Below are positions 32,810 to 41,779 of a stretch of DNA of 64,000 nucleotides, in pieces. The stretch's first letter is position 1; every line of letters begins with the position of its first letter. Location: positions 62,001-126,000 of the forward strand of contig NZ_BMPM01000010.1 of NCBI RefSeq assembly GCF_014647595.1, given 5' to 3'. Under the pieces are notes generated by a model. The model searched no databases, had not been told where the DNA came from, and was given only the letters and a program-made list of their open reading frames with translations. The stretch is from Paenarthrobacter histidinolovorans (GTDB taxonomy: Bacteria; Actinomycetota; Actinomycetes; Actinomycetales; Micrococcaceae). The translations under genes were made by a program, and so were the position numbers.

Positions 32810-33880
32810 TTACGCCCTGCCCGAAATTTCTTTTGATGCCAGGACCCGGGCCTGCTCAATGAGTTTCAGGATCGTCACCGAGTCCGCCGGATCCACCGGT
32901 ACCGGGCGCCGGGAGGTGGCGCCGCCGTCGTCGAGCTTTTCCGCGAGGAGACGGTAGAACTCCGGGTAGGCCCCGCGCTCAGTTGCGATGCGGCTCCGCT
33001 GACCGTCCACGTCCAGCGTGCCTGCGTTTTCAGGCGGTTCGACGCCGTACTCCGGGTCCGTCGGCAGCCCGCCTCCCAGCACGAACGGCTCTTGCGGATC
33101 GGTGCCGAACTTCACGAACGCACCCTGGGTGCCCAGGATTCTGAACCGGGGGCCGTGGAGGTGGCTGTTGAGGTTGATGGTGACGTGGGTTGCCACTCCC
33201 GATTCGTGCCGGAGCGCCAGGAAGACGTCGTCGTCTGCTTTTTCCTGCGGACGGCGCGCAGCGATTTCGGCGTAGGTGACGGTTGCCGGCCCGAAGAACC
33301 GGAGGGCCAGGTCCAGGACGTGGGTGCCGAGGTCGAACAGGACGCCGCCGCCATCTTCCGCCGTGGCACTGGCTTTCCAGGCTTTGGCGATCTCAGGTGC
33401 CCACCGCTCCATGCCCACCTCAAACCGGGTGACGGTACCCAGCGTCCCGGCGTCGAGCAGTTTCCGAACGGTGAGCGCATCGCCGTCCCAGCGCCGGTTC
33501 TGGTAGACAGTGAGCACGCGGCCAAGCCTGTCCGCCAGCTCGATCAATTCCTCGCCTTGGGCGCTGTGGATCACGAACGGCTTATCCACCACGACGTCGA
33601 GCCCGGCTTCCAGCGCGGCTTTAGCCAGCGGGTAGTGGGTGGCGGGCGGTGTGCCGAGGACAATGAGGTCCAGTTGATCGGCGAGAGCCAGGATGTCTTC
33701 CGGGGTGTTGACGATGCGCGCTTCCGGGTAGCGCTCTTTTGCTTGCGATTGGCGTGCCGCATCTGATGTGGCGATGACCGCAAGCTCGTAGGCCGGGTTG
33801 GCCTCGATGAAGGGCGCGTGGAAGACGCTGCCCGAAAGTCCAAAGCCTGCGACGGCGGTACGGATCGGCGTGGAAGTCAT
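32810..33880 (-). CDS. Gfo/Idh/MocA-family oxidoreductase
   Basis: This 356-residue NAD(P)-dependent enzyme has the Rossmann start RTAVAGFGLSGSVFHAPF, the cofactor/catalytic loop VVVDKPFVIHSAQGEEL, and the C-terminal domain with GGGVLFDLGTHVLDLALRFFG, which holds the conserved Asp and His. These enzymes oxidise or reduce sugars, inositols and related polyols; the substrate here is not evident. It is encoded alone, beside the peptide importer operon. Confidence 0.88.
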   Translation of the reverse strand: MTSTPIRTAVAGFGLSGSVFHAPFIEANPAYELAVIATSDAARQSQAKERYPEARIVNTPEDILALADQLDLIVLGTPPATHYPLAKAALEAGLDVVVDKPFVIHSAQGEELIELADRLGRVLTVYQNRRWDGDALTVRKLLDAGTLGTVTRFEVGMERWAPEIAKAWKASATAEDGGGVLFDLGTHVLDLALRFFGPATVTYAEIAARRPQEKADDDVFLALRHESGVATHVTINLNSHLHGPRFRILGTQGAFVKFGTDPQEPFVLGGGLPTDPEYGVEPPENAGTLDVDGQRSRIATERGAYPEFYRLLAEKLDDGGATSRRPVPVDPADSVTILKLIEQARVLASKEISGRA

Positions 33881-33964
33881 GACCCTAGGCTACCGACCCT
33901 CGCTCACGTAATGGCCCCTTTCCGGTAACCCTCCATCACCGGGTGAGCGGGCGATGGGGACGCC

Positions 33965-34019
33965 GAAGGCCGGAAACCTCCGCGAACCGATGTGTTGGTT
34001 CGGGAAGCTCCCGGCCTTC
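33965..34019. terminator. Compound stem-loop after the peptide importer operon
   Basis: Outer 9-bp arms GAAGGCCGG and CCGGCCTTC enclose an inner stem CGAACC/GGTTCG. It lies just beyond the stop of the binding-protein gene and probably ends the operon. Confidence 0.6.
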
Positions 34020-34039
34020 AGGAAATTACAGCAGGAGGG

Positions 34040-35767
34040 CTACTTCTTGGCGCCCTTTTCCCAGCCGAGAGTGGTCCAGTCCGGAACGTTGGAGAGGCTC
34101 TTGAACAGGGACGGGCCGTAGTTGGCCAGGCCCTTGTGCACGAACTGGATCTCCGGTCCGTTCATAACGGTGCCCATGGAGAAGTACTTCTCCATGTGCT
34201 TCTTCTCGACTTCCATTGCTGCCTTGTTGCGCTCGGTGTCGTCGGCGATGGTAGCAAGGCGCTTGATTTCGGCGTCGAGCTCAGCATCGCCCAGGCCGTT
34301 CTCGTTGGTGGTGGAGTCGTAGTACTGCTTGACGGCATCTGTTGCGTCCGGACCCACGGTGTAACCGGAGATGGTCACATCGAACTCGCGGGATCCAACA
34401 ACCTTGCCGAAGTCTGCGTCGCCGCGCTGGTCAATGCCAACATCCATGCCTGCGGCCTGGAGCTGCTTCTGCAGGGTCTGCGAGGTTGCAGCCGCGGTGG
34501 GATCGTCACCGAAGTTGGTGATCTTGAAGGAGACGGGGACGCCGTCCTTCGCCATGATGCCCTTGTCATTGGCCGTGTAGCCAGCGTCGGTCAGGACCTT
34601 CTTGGCAGCCTCGGCGCCAGTTTCCTTCACAGGGTAGTTGTCCTGGTAGTACTCGGAGAACGGCATCAGCATCATGGAGCCCGAGCTTTCTTCGGACCAG
34701 TTCAGGCCGTTGAAGCGGACATCGCGGATGGCCTTGCGGTCCACTGCGGTGAAGATCGCCTTGCGGACAGCGACGTCGGTCAGCGCCGGGCGCTTGGCGT
34801 TCAGGTTCAGGCCACCGGCGAACAGTCGCTGGCCGCGGCGAACGTCAGCGTCCTTGGTGCCCTCGAGCTGCTTGTAGCGGCCAAGGGTACGGCCACTGGT
34901 GGCATCGATTTCGCCGTTCTTGAAGGCTGCGATGGTTGCGCTCGGCTCCATCTGACGCCAGATGACCTTCTCGAGAACCGGCTTCTGACCCCACCACTTG
35001 TCGTTGGGGACCATGGTGACCGTCTTGGCAGTGGTGTCGTAGTTCTCCACCTTGAACGGTCCAGCCATCCATTCGGGGTGCATGTTGCCGGCGAAGCCCG
35101 TGTTGAAGATCTCCGGGGTGTTCACCGCCGGGTGGATCAAGCCAAAGAAGAGACCTTCCAGCGGGAAGACCGGCTGGGTGGTGGTCACAATGACTTCTTT
35201 GTCGTTGGCGCCGGCCTTGACCGAGTCCACGAAGGCGTAGGCGCCGGCGGTGACGATGTCGATTGACTTGTCTTCGCCGCGGAGCATCTTCCACGTGTTC
35301 TCGAAGGTCTTCACATCAATGGGAGTGCCATCGTTCCAGGTCGCCTTGTCATTGACCTTGATGGTGATGGTCTGCTTGCCATCCTTGACTTCGCTGGTCA
35401 CCGATTCGCAGAAGTCCTTGTTCGGCTCGGCCTTGCCGTTGAAGTCCAGCTTCCAGCAACCGCCGATGCCGCCGCTGCTGATGGCGGCTGTGTTCACCGG
35501 CGTCAAGACCGCCGAGGTATCGGCGCTGTTGCCAACATTGGAGAAGCCGTTAAAGTCCGGCCCGATACTGCCCACTGCCAGGGTGACGGTGCCGCCCTGG
35601 TCCATGTCCTTGGTTTCCTTGGCGTTGACGCTGATCAGCTTGCTGATGTCACCGCCTGCCTCTTCGGCCTTCTGGGAGGCCGGACCCGACGGCGTTCCCC
35701 CGCCGCAAGCGGTCAGCATGAGCGTTGCTGCGAGTGCTACGCCGCCGATCGTCGTGTACTTCTTCAT
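34040..35767 (-). CDS. Peptide ABC transporter substrate-binding lipoprotein (SBP family 5)
   Basis: This 575-residue lipoprotein has lipobox LTACGGG near residue 21 and the large family 5 binding fold. Stretches such as KTFENTWKMLRGED, NPKF-like AFKNGEIDATSG and VAVRKAIFTAVDRKAIRD fit oligopeptide or dipeptide receptors. It captures peptides for the DppB/DppC channel. It is the last gene of the operon, 76 bases after the ATPase gene, an order that favours high expression from its own upstream signals. Confidence 0.9.
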   Translation of the reverse strand: MKKYTTIGGVALAATLMLTACGGGTPSGPASQKAEEAGGDISKLISVNAKETKDMDQGGTVTLAVGSIGPDFNGFSNVGNSADTSAVLTPVNTAAISSGGIGGCWKLDFNGKAEPNKDFCESVTSEVKDGKQTITIKVNDKATWNDGTPIDVKTFENTWKMLRGEDKSIDIVTAGAYAFVDSVKAGANDKEVIVTTTQPVFPLEGLFFGLIHPAVNTPEIFNTGFAGNMHPEWMAGPFKVENYDTTAKTVTMVPNDKWWGQKPVLEKVIWRQMEPSATIAAFKNGEIDATSGRTLGRYKQLEGTKDADVRRGQRLFAGGLNLNAKRPALTDVAVRKAIFTAVDRKAIRDVRFNGLNWSEESSGSMMLMPFSEYYQDNYPVKETGAEAAKKVLTDAGYTANDKGIMAKDGVPVSFKITNFGDDPTAAATSQTLQKQLQAAGMDVGIDQRGDADFGKVVGSREFDVTISGYTVGPDATDAVKQYYDSTTNENGLGDAELDAEIKRLATIADDTERNKAAMEVEKKHMEKYFSMGTVMNGPEIQFVHKGLANYGPSLFKSLSNVPDWTTLGWEKGAKK

Positions 35768-35843
35768 GGTTTGCCCTTCATGTTTACGACTGAAATAACT
35801 TTGCGAGTTGAGACCAGGGATTCATTCGATGCGTCATATGTTG

Positions 35844-38003
35844 TCAGGCATGCACCACCAGCATCTCGGCATCCAGCTCTCCGTCCGGGAAGAAGCAGGC
35901 AAAGTCCTGCCCGCCTTCCGCTTCGGAAGTCAGTGGCGGCTCCAGAGTAAGGCACTTCTCCTGCTTTGCGGCAGGTAGCGCGGCAAACACCGGGCAACGT
36001 GTAGCGAAGTTACAACCCTTGGGCGCATCAAGCGGGCTGGGCAGGTCACCCTGCAGGATGATGCGTTCGCGGGTGCGTTCCAGGTTCGGGTCCGGTACGG
36101 GGATCGCGGACAGCAGGGCCCGGGTGTAGGGGTGCCTCGGGTTGTCGAAGACGTCGTCCACGTTACCGGTTTCCACGATCTTGCCCAGATACATCACGGC
36201 TACCCGGTCCGAGATATGGCGGACCACCGACAGGTCGTGGGCCACCATGAGGTAGCTGAGGCCAAGTTCGGCGCGGAGCTTGTCCAGCAGGTTGATGACC
36301 CCGGCCTGGACCGACACATCCAGCGCGGACACGGGCTCATCCAGGACCACCAGCTTGGGGTTGACCGCGAGCGCCCGGGCAATGCCGATGCGCTGGCGCT
36401 GACCACCTGAGAACTGGTTGGGGAAGCGGTTGACGTGGTCCGGCTGCAGGCCCACCAGCTGCATGAGTTCCATGATGCGCTTCTTGATGGCGGCCTTGGG
36501 CATCCCCAGGTTTTCCAGCGGTTCGGCCAGGACTTCATACACAGTGAAGCGCGGATCCAGGGCACCGGTGGGGTCCTGGAACACCATCTGCATTTCCTTG
36601 CGCATGGCCATTTTGGTCTTGTGGTCCGTGGCCACTTTGTTGCTGACGCCGCCGATCACCACTTCGCCCACCTGATCCGGGTGGAACTCCATGATTTCCA
36701 GGAGCGTGGTGGTCTTGCCGCAGCCGGACTCCCCCACGATTGAGACGCATTCGCCCTCGCGGATGTCGAAGCTCAGACCGTCCACGGCCTTGACCGTGCC
36801 GATCCGCCGCTTGATCAAGGCACCTTTGAGCAGGGGGAAGTGCTTCTTGACGTCCTTGAGTTCCAGGACCTTGTCGCGTTCGGTGCGGGCAACGCCGTCG
36901 AACTTTGAAACCGGCTTGGGCGGAGCGTGGAAAATCCGGTGCGCGTCCGCATTGCCGGAAAGCTCGCCGGACTTGATGCAGGCTGCCTTGTGGTCCAACG
37001 TCCCGGTCTCGGATCCGGGTACGGAAATGAGCTCGGGCTCGCCGTGCAGGCAGGCGTCGCTGACCATGGGGCAACGGGCCGCGAAGGAGCACCCTGTCAC
37101 CGGCAAGGCCAGATTGGGAGGCGTTCCCTCGATGGGTACCAGCGACTGCTTGGTGGCTGTATCCACCCGCGGGACGGCACCCAGCAAGCCGAGCGTGTAA
37201 GGCATCCGCGGGTTGTAGTAGATGTCCTCCACCGTGCCGGTTTCCACAGGCTTGCCCGCGTACATGACCATGATGTCGTCAGCCATGCCGGCGACGACGC
37301 CGAGGTCGTGCGTGATCATGACGACGGCTGCGCCGGTCTCCTCCTGAGCTGTGTGCAGGACTTCCAACACCTGCGCCTGGATGGTGACATCGAGCGCCGT
37401 CGTGGGTTCATCGGCGATGAGCACCCGCGGATCGTTGGCGATCGCGATGGCGATCATTACGCGCTGGCGCATGCCGCCCGAGAACTCGTGCGGGAAGGCC
37501 TTCAGCCTGTCCTTGGGGCTTGGGATACCCACCATGCGCAAGAGGTCGACGGCGCGGGCTTCTTTCGCCTGCTTGCTCATGGTCGGGTTGTGGACAGTCA
37601 GGGCCTCGATGATCTGGTTGCCCACGGTGTAGACGGGCGTCAGCGAGGACAGCGGGTCCTGGAACACCATGGCGATGTCGCTGCCGCGGTGCTTGCACAT
37701 GGCTTTGTCACTCAGGCCAAGGAGTTCCTTGCCCTTGAAACGCACCGAACCCGAGATGTCCGCTGTTTCGGGGAGGAGCCCCATGATCGCCATGGAGGTG
37801 ACGGACTTGCCGGAGCCGGACTCACCCACGATTCCCAGGGTCTTTCCCGGCATGAGGTCGAAGTCGACGCCGCGGACAGCGTGGACCACGCCGTTTTCGG
37901 AGTTGAAGCGGACGTTCAGGTCACGGACACTGAGGACGGCGTCGCCGGGAGCGTACAGTCCGGCATCGCGGAGGCGCTCGGCGGGAGTGGTGTTGGTGCT
38001 CAT
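35844..38003 (-). CDS. Fused double ATPase of a peptide ABC importer (DppD-DppF type)
   Basis: This 719-residue protein joins two ATPase units. The first has GESGSGKS, LSSLTPVYTVGNQ, SGGMRQRVMIAIAIA and LIADEPTTALDV; the second has GESGCGKTT, DPTGALDPRFTV, SGGQRQRIGIARALA and VVLDEPVSALDV. Each carries the oligopeptide C-terminal domain with Cys clusters (CSFAARCPMVSDAC and CNFATRCPVF) that may hold an iron-sulfur centre. Usually these are two genes. ATG 38003 overlaps the permease stop as ATGA. Confidence 0.92.
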   Translation of the reverse strand: MSTNTTPAERLRDAGLYAPGDAVLSVRDLNVRFNSENGVVHAVRGVDFDLMPGKTLGIVGESGSGKSVTSMAIMGLLPETADISGSVRFKGKELLGLSDKAMCKHRGSDIAMVFQDPLSSLTPVYTVGNQIIEALTVHNPTMSKQAKEARAVDLLRMVGIPSPKDRLKAFPHEFSGGMRQRVMIAIAIANDPRVLIADEPTTALDVTIQAQVLEVLHTAQEETGAAVVMITHDLGVVAGMADDIMVMYAGKPVETGTVEDIYYNPRMPYTLGLLGAVPRVDTATKQSLVPIEGTPPNLALPVTGCSFAARCPMVSDACLHGEPELISVPGSETGTLDHKAACIKSGELSGNADAHRIFHAPPKPVSKFDGVARTERDKVLELKDVKKHFPLLKGALIKRRIGTVKAVDGLSFDIREGECVSIVGESGCGKTTTLLEIMEFHPDQVGEVVIGGVSNKVATDHKTKMAMRKEMQMVFQDPTGALDPRFTVYEVLAEPLENLGMPKAAIKKRIMELMQLVGLQPDHVNRFPNQFSGGQRQRIGIARALAVNPKLVVLDEPVSALDVSVQAGVINLLDKLRAELGLSYLMVAHDLSVVRHISDRVAVMYLGKIVETGNVDDVFDNPRHPYTRALLSAIPVPDPNLERTRERIILQGDLPSPLDAPKGCNFATRCPVFAALPAAKQEKCLTLEPPLTSEAEGGQDFACFFPDGELDAEMLVVHA

Positions 38004-38962
38004 TTGGTGGTCACCTTTGCGGTCTTGTTCTTCGCCCGGCCAATCGAGCTGGAGCTGGGGTCGAAGGCGTCGCGGAGGCCGTCGTTCATCATGGCCAGCG
38101 AACCGGTCAGGAAGAACATCACGATCAGAGGTACCCAGAACATCCACGGGAACGACGACACCTGGCCCGTCGCCTGGCCGATGAGGACGCCGAGGCTGAC
38201 ATCCGGGAGCTTGATGCCGATGCCGATAAAGGAGAAAGCAACCTCGGCAAGAATTGCACCGGTGATCCCCCGGGTGAAGTCGAGGACCAGCAGGGAGCCA
38301 ATGTTCGGAACCAGGTGGCGCCACACGATCCTGCGGGAAGGCACGCCCATGTACTTGGCCGCTTTGACGTAATCACGCTGCATGAGGGACATGGACAGGG
38401 AGCGCACCAGGCGGGCCGTGCCCATCCAGCTGAAGAACAGCAGCACAACCACCAGCAGCAGCCAGCTGGGCAGGTTCTTGAGGCCGCCACTGCCGCTTGT
38501 TGCCACGGCAACCACCAGGATGGCGGGCATCATGATGAGCGCTTCGAGGATGAACAGCATGGTGGCATCCACCTTGCCGCCAAAGAACGCCATGGTGCAG
38601 CCATAGACGGCGGAGATCAGCACGGATATGCCGCCCACAATCAGGCCAATGAGGATCGACGTCCTGGTGCCATCGACAATGAGCGCCATGAGGTCGATGC
38701 CGGCCTGGGTGGTGCCCAGGAGGTGGTCGGGCGACGGTGGCATCCCGATGTTCAGGGGATCGATGGTCTCCTTGTCCCACGGCGTCAGGAAACCGCCGAA
38801 GACGGAGAAGAGGAACAGTGCCACGAAAATGAACAGACCGGCGACGGCGGTCCGGTTCCGCAGGAAGCGGCGGAAAATGATCCGGGACTTGCCGATGACC
38901 ACGTCCTGGTCAGCTACGCGGGACTCGTCGATTTCGGCGATCGGGTCGATGATGTTTGTCAT
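38000..38962 (-). CDS. dppC: Peptide ABC transporter permease, DppC type
   Basis: This 320-residue permease has a long N-terminal cytoplasmic part with FRRFLRNRTAVAGLFIF, then six membrane segments and the family loop AAKYMGVPSRRIVWRHLVPN. The start at 38962 follows from a TAATG overlap with dppB. The motif FLTPWDKETIDPLNIGMPPSPDHLLGTTQ is the typical periplasmic section of DppC/OppC. Confidence 0.9.
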   Translation of the reverse strand: MTNIIDPIAEIDESRVADQDVVIGKSRIIFRRFLRNRTAVAGLFIFVALFLFSVFGGFLTPWDKETIDPLNIGMPPSPDHLLGTTQAGIDLMALIVDGTRTSILIGLIVGGISVLISAVYGCTMAFFGGKVDATMLFILEALIMMPAILVVAVATSGSGGLKNLPSWLLLVVVLLFFSWMGTARLVRSLSMSLMQRDYVKAAKYMGVPSRRIVWRHLVPNIGSLLVLDFTRGITGAILAEVAFSFIGIGIKLPDVSLGVLIGQATGQVSSFPWMFWVPLIVMFFLTGSLAMMNDGLRDAFDPSSSSIGRAKNKTAKVTTK

Positions 38963-39945
38963 TACTGGACCCTCACTCGTGGATCGACCAGCGTGGTGGC
39001 AAAGTCGGCCAGGATGGCGCCGATTGCGAAGATGACCGAACCGTAGGCCAACGTGGCGGTGGCAACGTTGACGTCCTGCAAGCCGATGGACTGGATGCTC
39101 CACAGTCCGATGCCAGGCCAGGCGAAGATGGCCTCGGCGAAGAAGCCCCCCGTGAAGATCGCCGGGATGGTGAACGCGATGCTTTGGGCCACCGGAATGA
39201 AGGAGACCCGCAGTGCATGCTTCCGGATGGCCTGGTTACGGGTGAGGCCCTTGGCCCGGGCAGTCCGGACGAAGTCTGCATTCACGTTGTCCAGAAGGTA
39301 TTGCCGTTGTGCGATCTGGTAACCCGCCCAACCGAAGATGGTCATCGCGAAGGTGGGCACGGCGTAGTGGGCCACAAGGTCAACGAAAGCCGGCCAGCCC
39401 GGGTCTATTCCCGGCGTCGAAATTCCTGTCACGAAGAACAGTCGCTCGCCGACGGCTTCGTTGATGCTGATGGCACCCAACTGCACCAGGAAGTAGGCGA
39501 TGGGGGCGGGGAGGATGTGGACCAGGTAGCTGTAGGACGTAATGACACGGTCCTGGAACTTGTATTGGCGTGCGGCAGAGTAGACACCCAGTGCCACCCC
39601 GATGATCAACGTCAGGATGATCGAGGCAATGAACAGCCGGGTGGACACCAACACACGGTCCGCGAACTCGGCGTTGACGTAGGCACCGTTCGGGCTGCGG
39701 CCCCAGTCCCAGCGGGTCACGATGCCGCCGAGCCATTCGACGTAACGCTCCCAGGCGTTCTTCTCCGGGTCCAGGCCGAGTCCCCGGAAGGACGCTGCTA
39801 CCTGTTCGGGGGTTGGCCGCGGAATCTTCTCTTGTTCCAGGACGGCCGGTTTGAGCGATGAGACAGCCAGGAAATACCCGGCGCTGGTGGTCAGGAAGAT
39901 CATGATCAGGTAGATGCCTGAACGCTTCAGCAGATATTTCAGCAT
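38962..39945 (-). CDS. dppB: Peptide ABC transporter permease, DppB type
   Basis: This 327-residue permease starts with LKYLLKRSGIYLIMIFLTTSAGYFLA, the first membrane helix of DppB/OppB, and ends with the family loop FVRTARAKGLTRNQAIRKHALR and five further segments. It heads the operon dppB-dppC-fused ATPase-binding protein. A 346-base region upstream holds the promoter. Confidence 0.9.
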   Translation of the reverse strand: MLKYLLKRSGIYLIMIFLTTSAGYFLAVSSLKPAVLEQEKIPRPTPEQVAASFRGLGLDPEKNAWERYVEWLGGIVTRWDWGRSPNGAYVNAEFADRVLVSTRLFIASIILTLIIGVALGVYSAARQYKFQDRVITSYSYLVHILPAPIAYFLVQLGAISINEAVGERLFFVTGISTPGIDPGWPAFVDLVAHYAVPTFAMTIFGWAGYQIAQRQYLLDNVNADFVRTARAKGLTRNQAIRKHALRVSFIPVAQSIAFTIPAIFTGGFFAEAIFAWPGIGLWSIQSIGLQDVNVATATLAYGSVIFAIGAILADFATTLVDPRVRVQ

Positions 39946-40291
39946 GTCGGGTGGCTGCCCCGAATCGTGGCAAAACTCAAAGCTCGTCCTTCCGCGGTTC
40001 CCGGCTGTGGCCGGCGTCAGCTACGAATAGATGCAGCGGGTTCTTGGGTCCCCCACACCCCTTCAGTGATCACCAGCCCTGTATGGCATGCGTCACATTC
40101 AAGAGGAAACTACCACAATAACTGCTTCACGTTTTGCTTCCGGGCGGCCAGTTTCGCGCCTGCAGCCAGATTGTTATGTGCAGACTGCGTCAGGAATTCG
40201 ACAGAAGGGCCACACAGCAGGGCCATCGCGTAGGGCCATCCAGCACGGACACCTAAGAACCCGCAAGTGGGATCCCTCCGGGAACTTCGAG
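39946..40291. other. Promoter region of the peptide importer operon, no gene
   Basis: About 346 bases lie between dppB and the end of the TetR gene. I see no credible reading frame or RNA gene. The centre (about 40090-40180) is AT-richer than its surroundings and is the likely promoter area, but no box could be fixed. Confidence 0.4.
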
Positions 40292-40915
40292 CTAGGTGGC
40301 CTTCAGGAGGCGGGTGATGAGCTCACGCCAGGAGTCCGTGAGCCGGCTCGGCGAAATGCCCCGAACCCGGACGTCGTCGACGATCCGCTCGGGGTCCAGG
40401 GCGTAGGTCAGGGACATCGCCATCACCCAGGGATCCGCGATGCCCGCCTCCCGCAGCAGAACCTCCATATGCCGGTGCGAGAGCTTTGTCGCGGGGACAT
40501 CAAACCTGTTCCGGGTAGCAGCGCCGGCAGCTTTCAGAAGCTCGCCGTTTTCCAGGACGAAATAGATCCGCCCTTCACCAAAAGCCACGAGGCGGTCTTC
40601 AGGTGACGCACCCGGACCAAGCGGGGGCGGCCCGAACATGAAGCCACGCTGGAACTCGGACTCGGCATCGCTGAGCAGGGTCATCATGAGCCCGGCACGG
40701 CTGCCAAACCTCCGGAAGACCGTGCCCTTGCCCACCTTGGCTTTGCACGCGAGGGCGTCCATGGTCAGCGCGTCGGCGCCGAACTCATCCACCAGCTCCC
40801 GGGCAGCGCAGAGCAAGCGCTCGCGGTTCCGCGCGGCGTCGCTGCGCTCATGCGGCAGTCCCGGCGTCCCCATGGGCGCGTCGGGCTGGAGGGGGATGAA
40901 GCTCACAAGAAACAT
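40292..40915 (-). CDS. TetR-family transcriptional regulator
   Basis: This 207-residue protein has the helix-turn-helix region RNRERLLCAARELVDEFGADALTMDALACKAKVGKGTVFRRFGSRAGLM near the N-terminus, ending in the FRRFGS step typical of this group. The helical C-terminal ligand domain begins near residue 90. It is divergent from an FMN reductase gene, and a perfect inverted repeat between the two start codons is its likely operator, so it should repress both. Confidence 0.88.
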   Translation of the reverse strand: MFLVSFIPLQPDAPMGTPGLPHERSDAARNRERLLCAARELVDEFGADALTMDALACKAKVGKGTVFRRFGSRAGLMMTLLSDAESEFQRGFMFGPPPLGPGASPEDRLVAFGEGRIYFVLENGELLKAAGAATRNRFDVPATKLSHRHMEVLLREAGIADPWVMAMSLTYALDPERIVDDVRVRGISPSRLTDSWRELITRLLKAT

Positions 40916-40933
40916 TCTAGACCCGGGAATAGA

Positions 40934-40953
40934 AAACGGACCGTAGTCCGTTT
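40934..40953. promoter_or_regulatory. TetR operator, AAACGGAC-CGTA-GTCCGTTT
   Basis: Perfect 8-bp arms with a 4-bp centre lie 19 bp upstream of the TetR start and about 77 bp before the divergent FMN reductase start. The GGACnnnnGTCC core is a common TetR-type operator form. Confidence 0.75.
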
Positions 40954-41029
40954 AGTATCGGTGAAGGCTCCAAAGCCCCAGAAACCGCAGGCCGGGGAAC
41001 CCACACCCGGCCCGACACAAGGAGACACC

Positions 41030-41599
41030 ATGTCCAAGAGCACCGTTCTGACCCTCGTCGGCAGCCTGCGCGCCGATTCCCACAACAAGAAGCTGGCCGA
41101 AGCCATCCAGCTGAACGCTCCGGAAAACGTTGACGTGCAGATCCACGATTCCCTGGGCAACATCCCGTTCTACAACGAGGACATCGACATCGAAGGCCAG
41201 GTCCCCGCCGAAGCCGCGGCCCTCCGCGCCGCGGCAAACGACGCCGACACCATCCTCCTGGTCACCCCCGAGCACAACGGCACCGTCCCCGCTTCGCTGA
41301 AGAACGCCATCGACTGGCTGTCCCGCCCCTTCGGCGCCGGCGCCCTCTCCGGCAAGCCGACCGCCGTCGTCGGAACCGCTTTCGGCCAGTACGGCGGCGT
41401 CTGGGCACAGGACGAAGCCCGCAAGGCCGTCGGCATTGCCGGCGCCAAGGTCCTCGAAGACGTGAAGCTGGCCGTCCCCGGGTCCATGATCCGCTTCGCT
41501 GAACTGCACCCGAAGGACGACGCCGAGGTCGTAGAGCAGATCAAGGGCATCTTTGAGCCGCTGACCGCTGCCCAGGACGACGAAGAAGCCGCAGCCTAG
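41030..41599 (+). CDS. NADPH-dependent FMN reductase
   Basis: This 189-residue flavodoxin-like reductase has the FMN loop VGSLRADSHNKKLAEAI, the conserved LVTPEHNGTVPASLKNAIDWLSRPFGAGALSGKP and the dimer-forming VGTAFGQYGGVWAQDEAR. AAGGAG precedes ATG 41030; longer upstream frames run across the operator and are rejected. It reduces quinones, FMN or electrophiles. TetR control suggests induction by a toxic or redox-active compound. Confidence 0.9.
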   Translation: MSKSTVLTLVGSLRADSHNKKLAEAIQLNAPENVDVQIHDSLGNIPFYNEDIDIEGQVPAEAAALRAAANDADTILLVTPEHNGTVPASLKNAIDWLSRPFGAGALSGKPTAVVGTAFGQYGGVWAQDEARKAVGIAGAKVLEDVKLAVPGSMIRFAELHPKDDAEVVEQIKGIFEPLTAAQDDEEAAA

Positions 41600-41612
41600 T
41601 TCTCCGGTTGCC

Positions 41613-41650
41613 ATGCCCCCGTTCCGCATCCTGCGGCGCGGGGGCATTTG
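41613..41650 (+). terminator. Intrinsic terminator after the FMN reductase
   Basis: Outer 9-bp arms ATGCCCCCG and CGGGGGCAT enclose an inner stem CCGCA/TGCGG and are followed by TTTG. Confidence 0.78.
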
Positions 41651-41779
41651 TCTGCCCGGCAGTTGGCCCCGGTGCGTGATCAACTCTTGTCCGAACCGTC
41701 ACCATAGCGGCATTACGCCCCCCGGGATCCCGTCCTAACGTTGGAAGTACAGGTGGACGGACAGGAGCGCGGGGCTGTC

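Noticed and set aside
33992..35266. 424-codon plus-strand frame opposite the peptide-binding lipoprotein gene
   Set aside because: Antisense to a clear family 5 binding protein; composition is typical of a shadow frame in GC-rich DNA.
36927..38372. 481-codon plus-strand frame opposite the fused ATPases
   Set aside because: Antisense to conserved Walker motifs; no recognisable domain.
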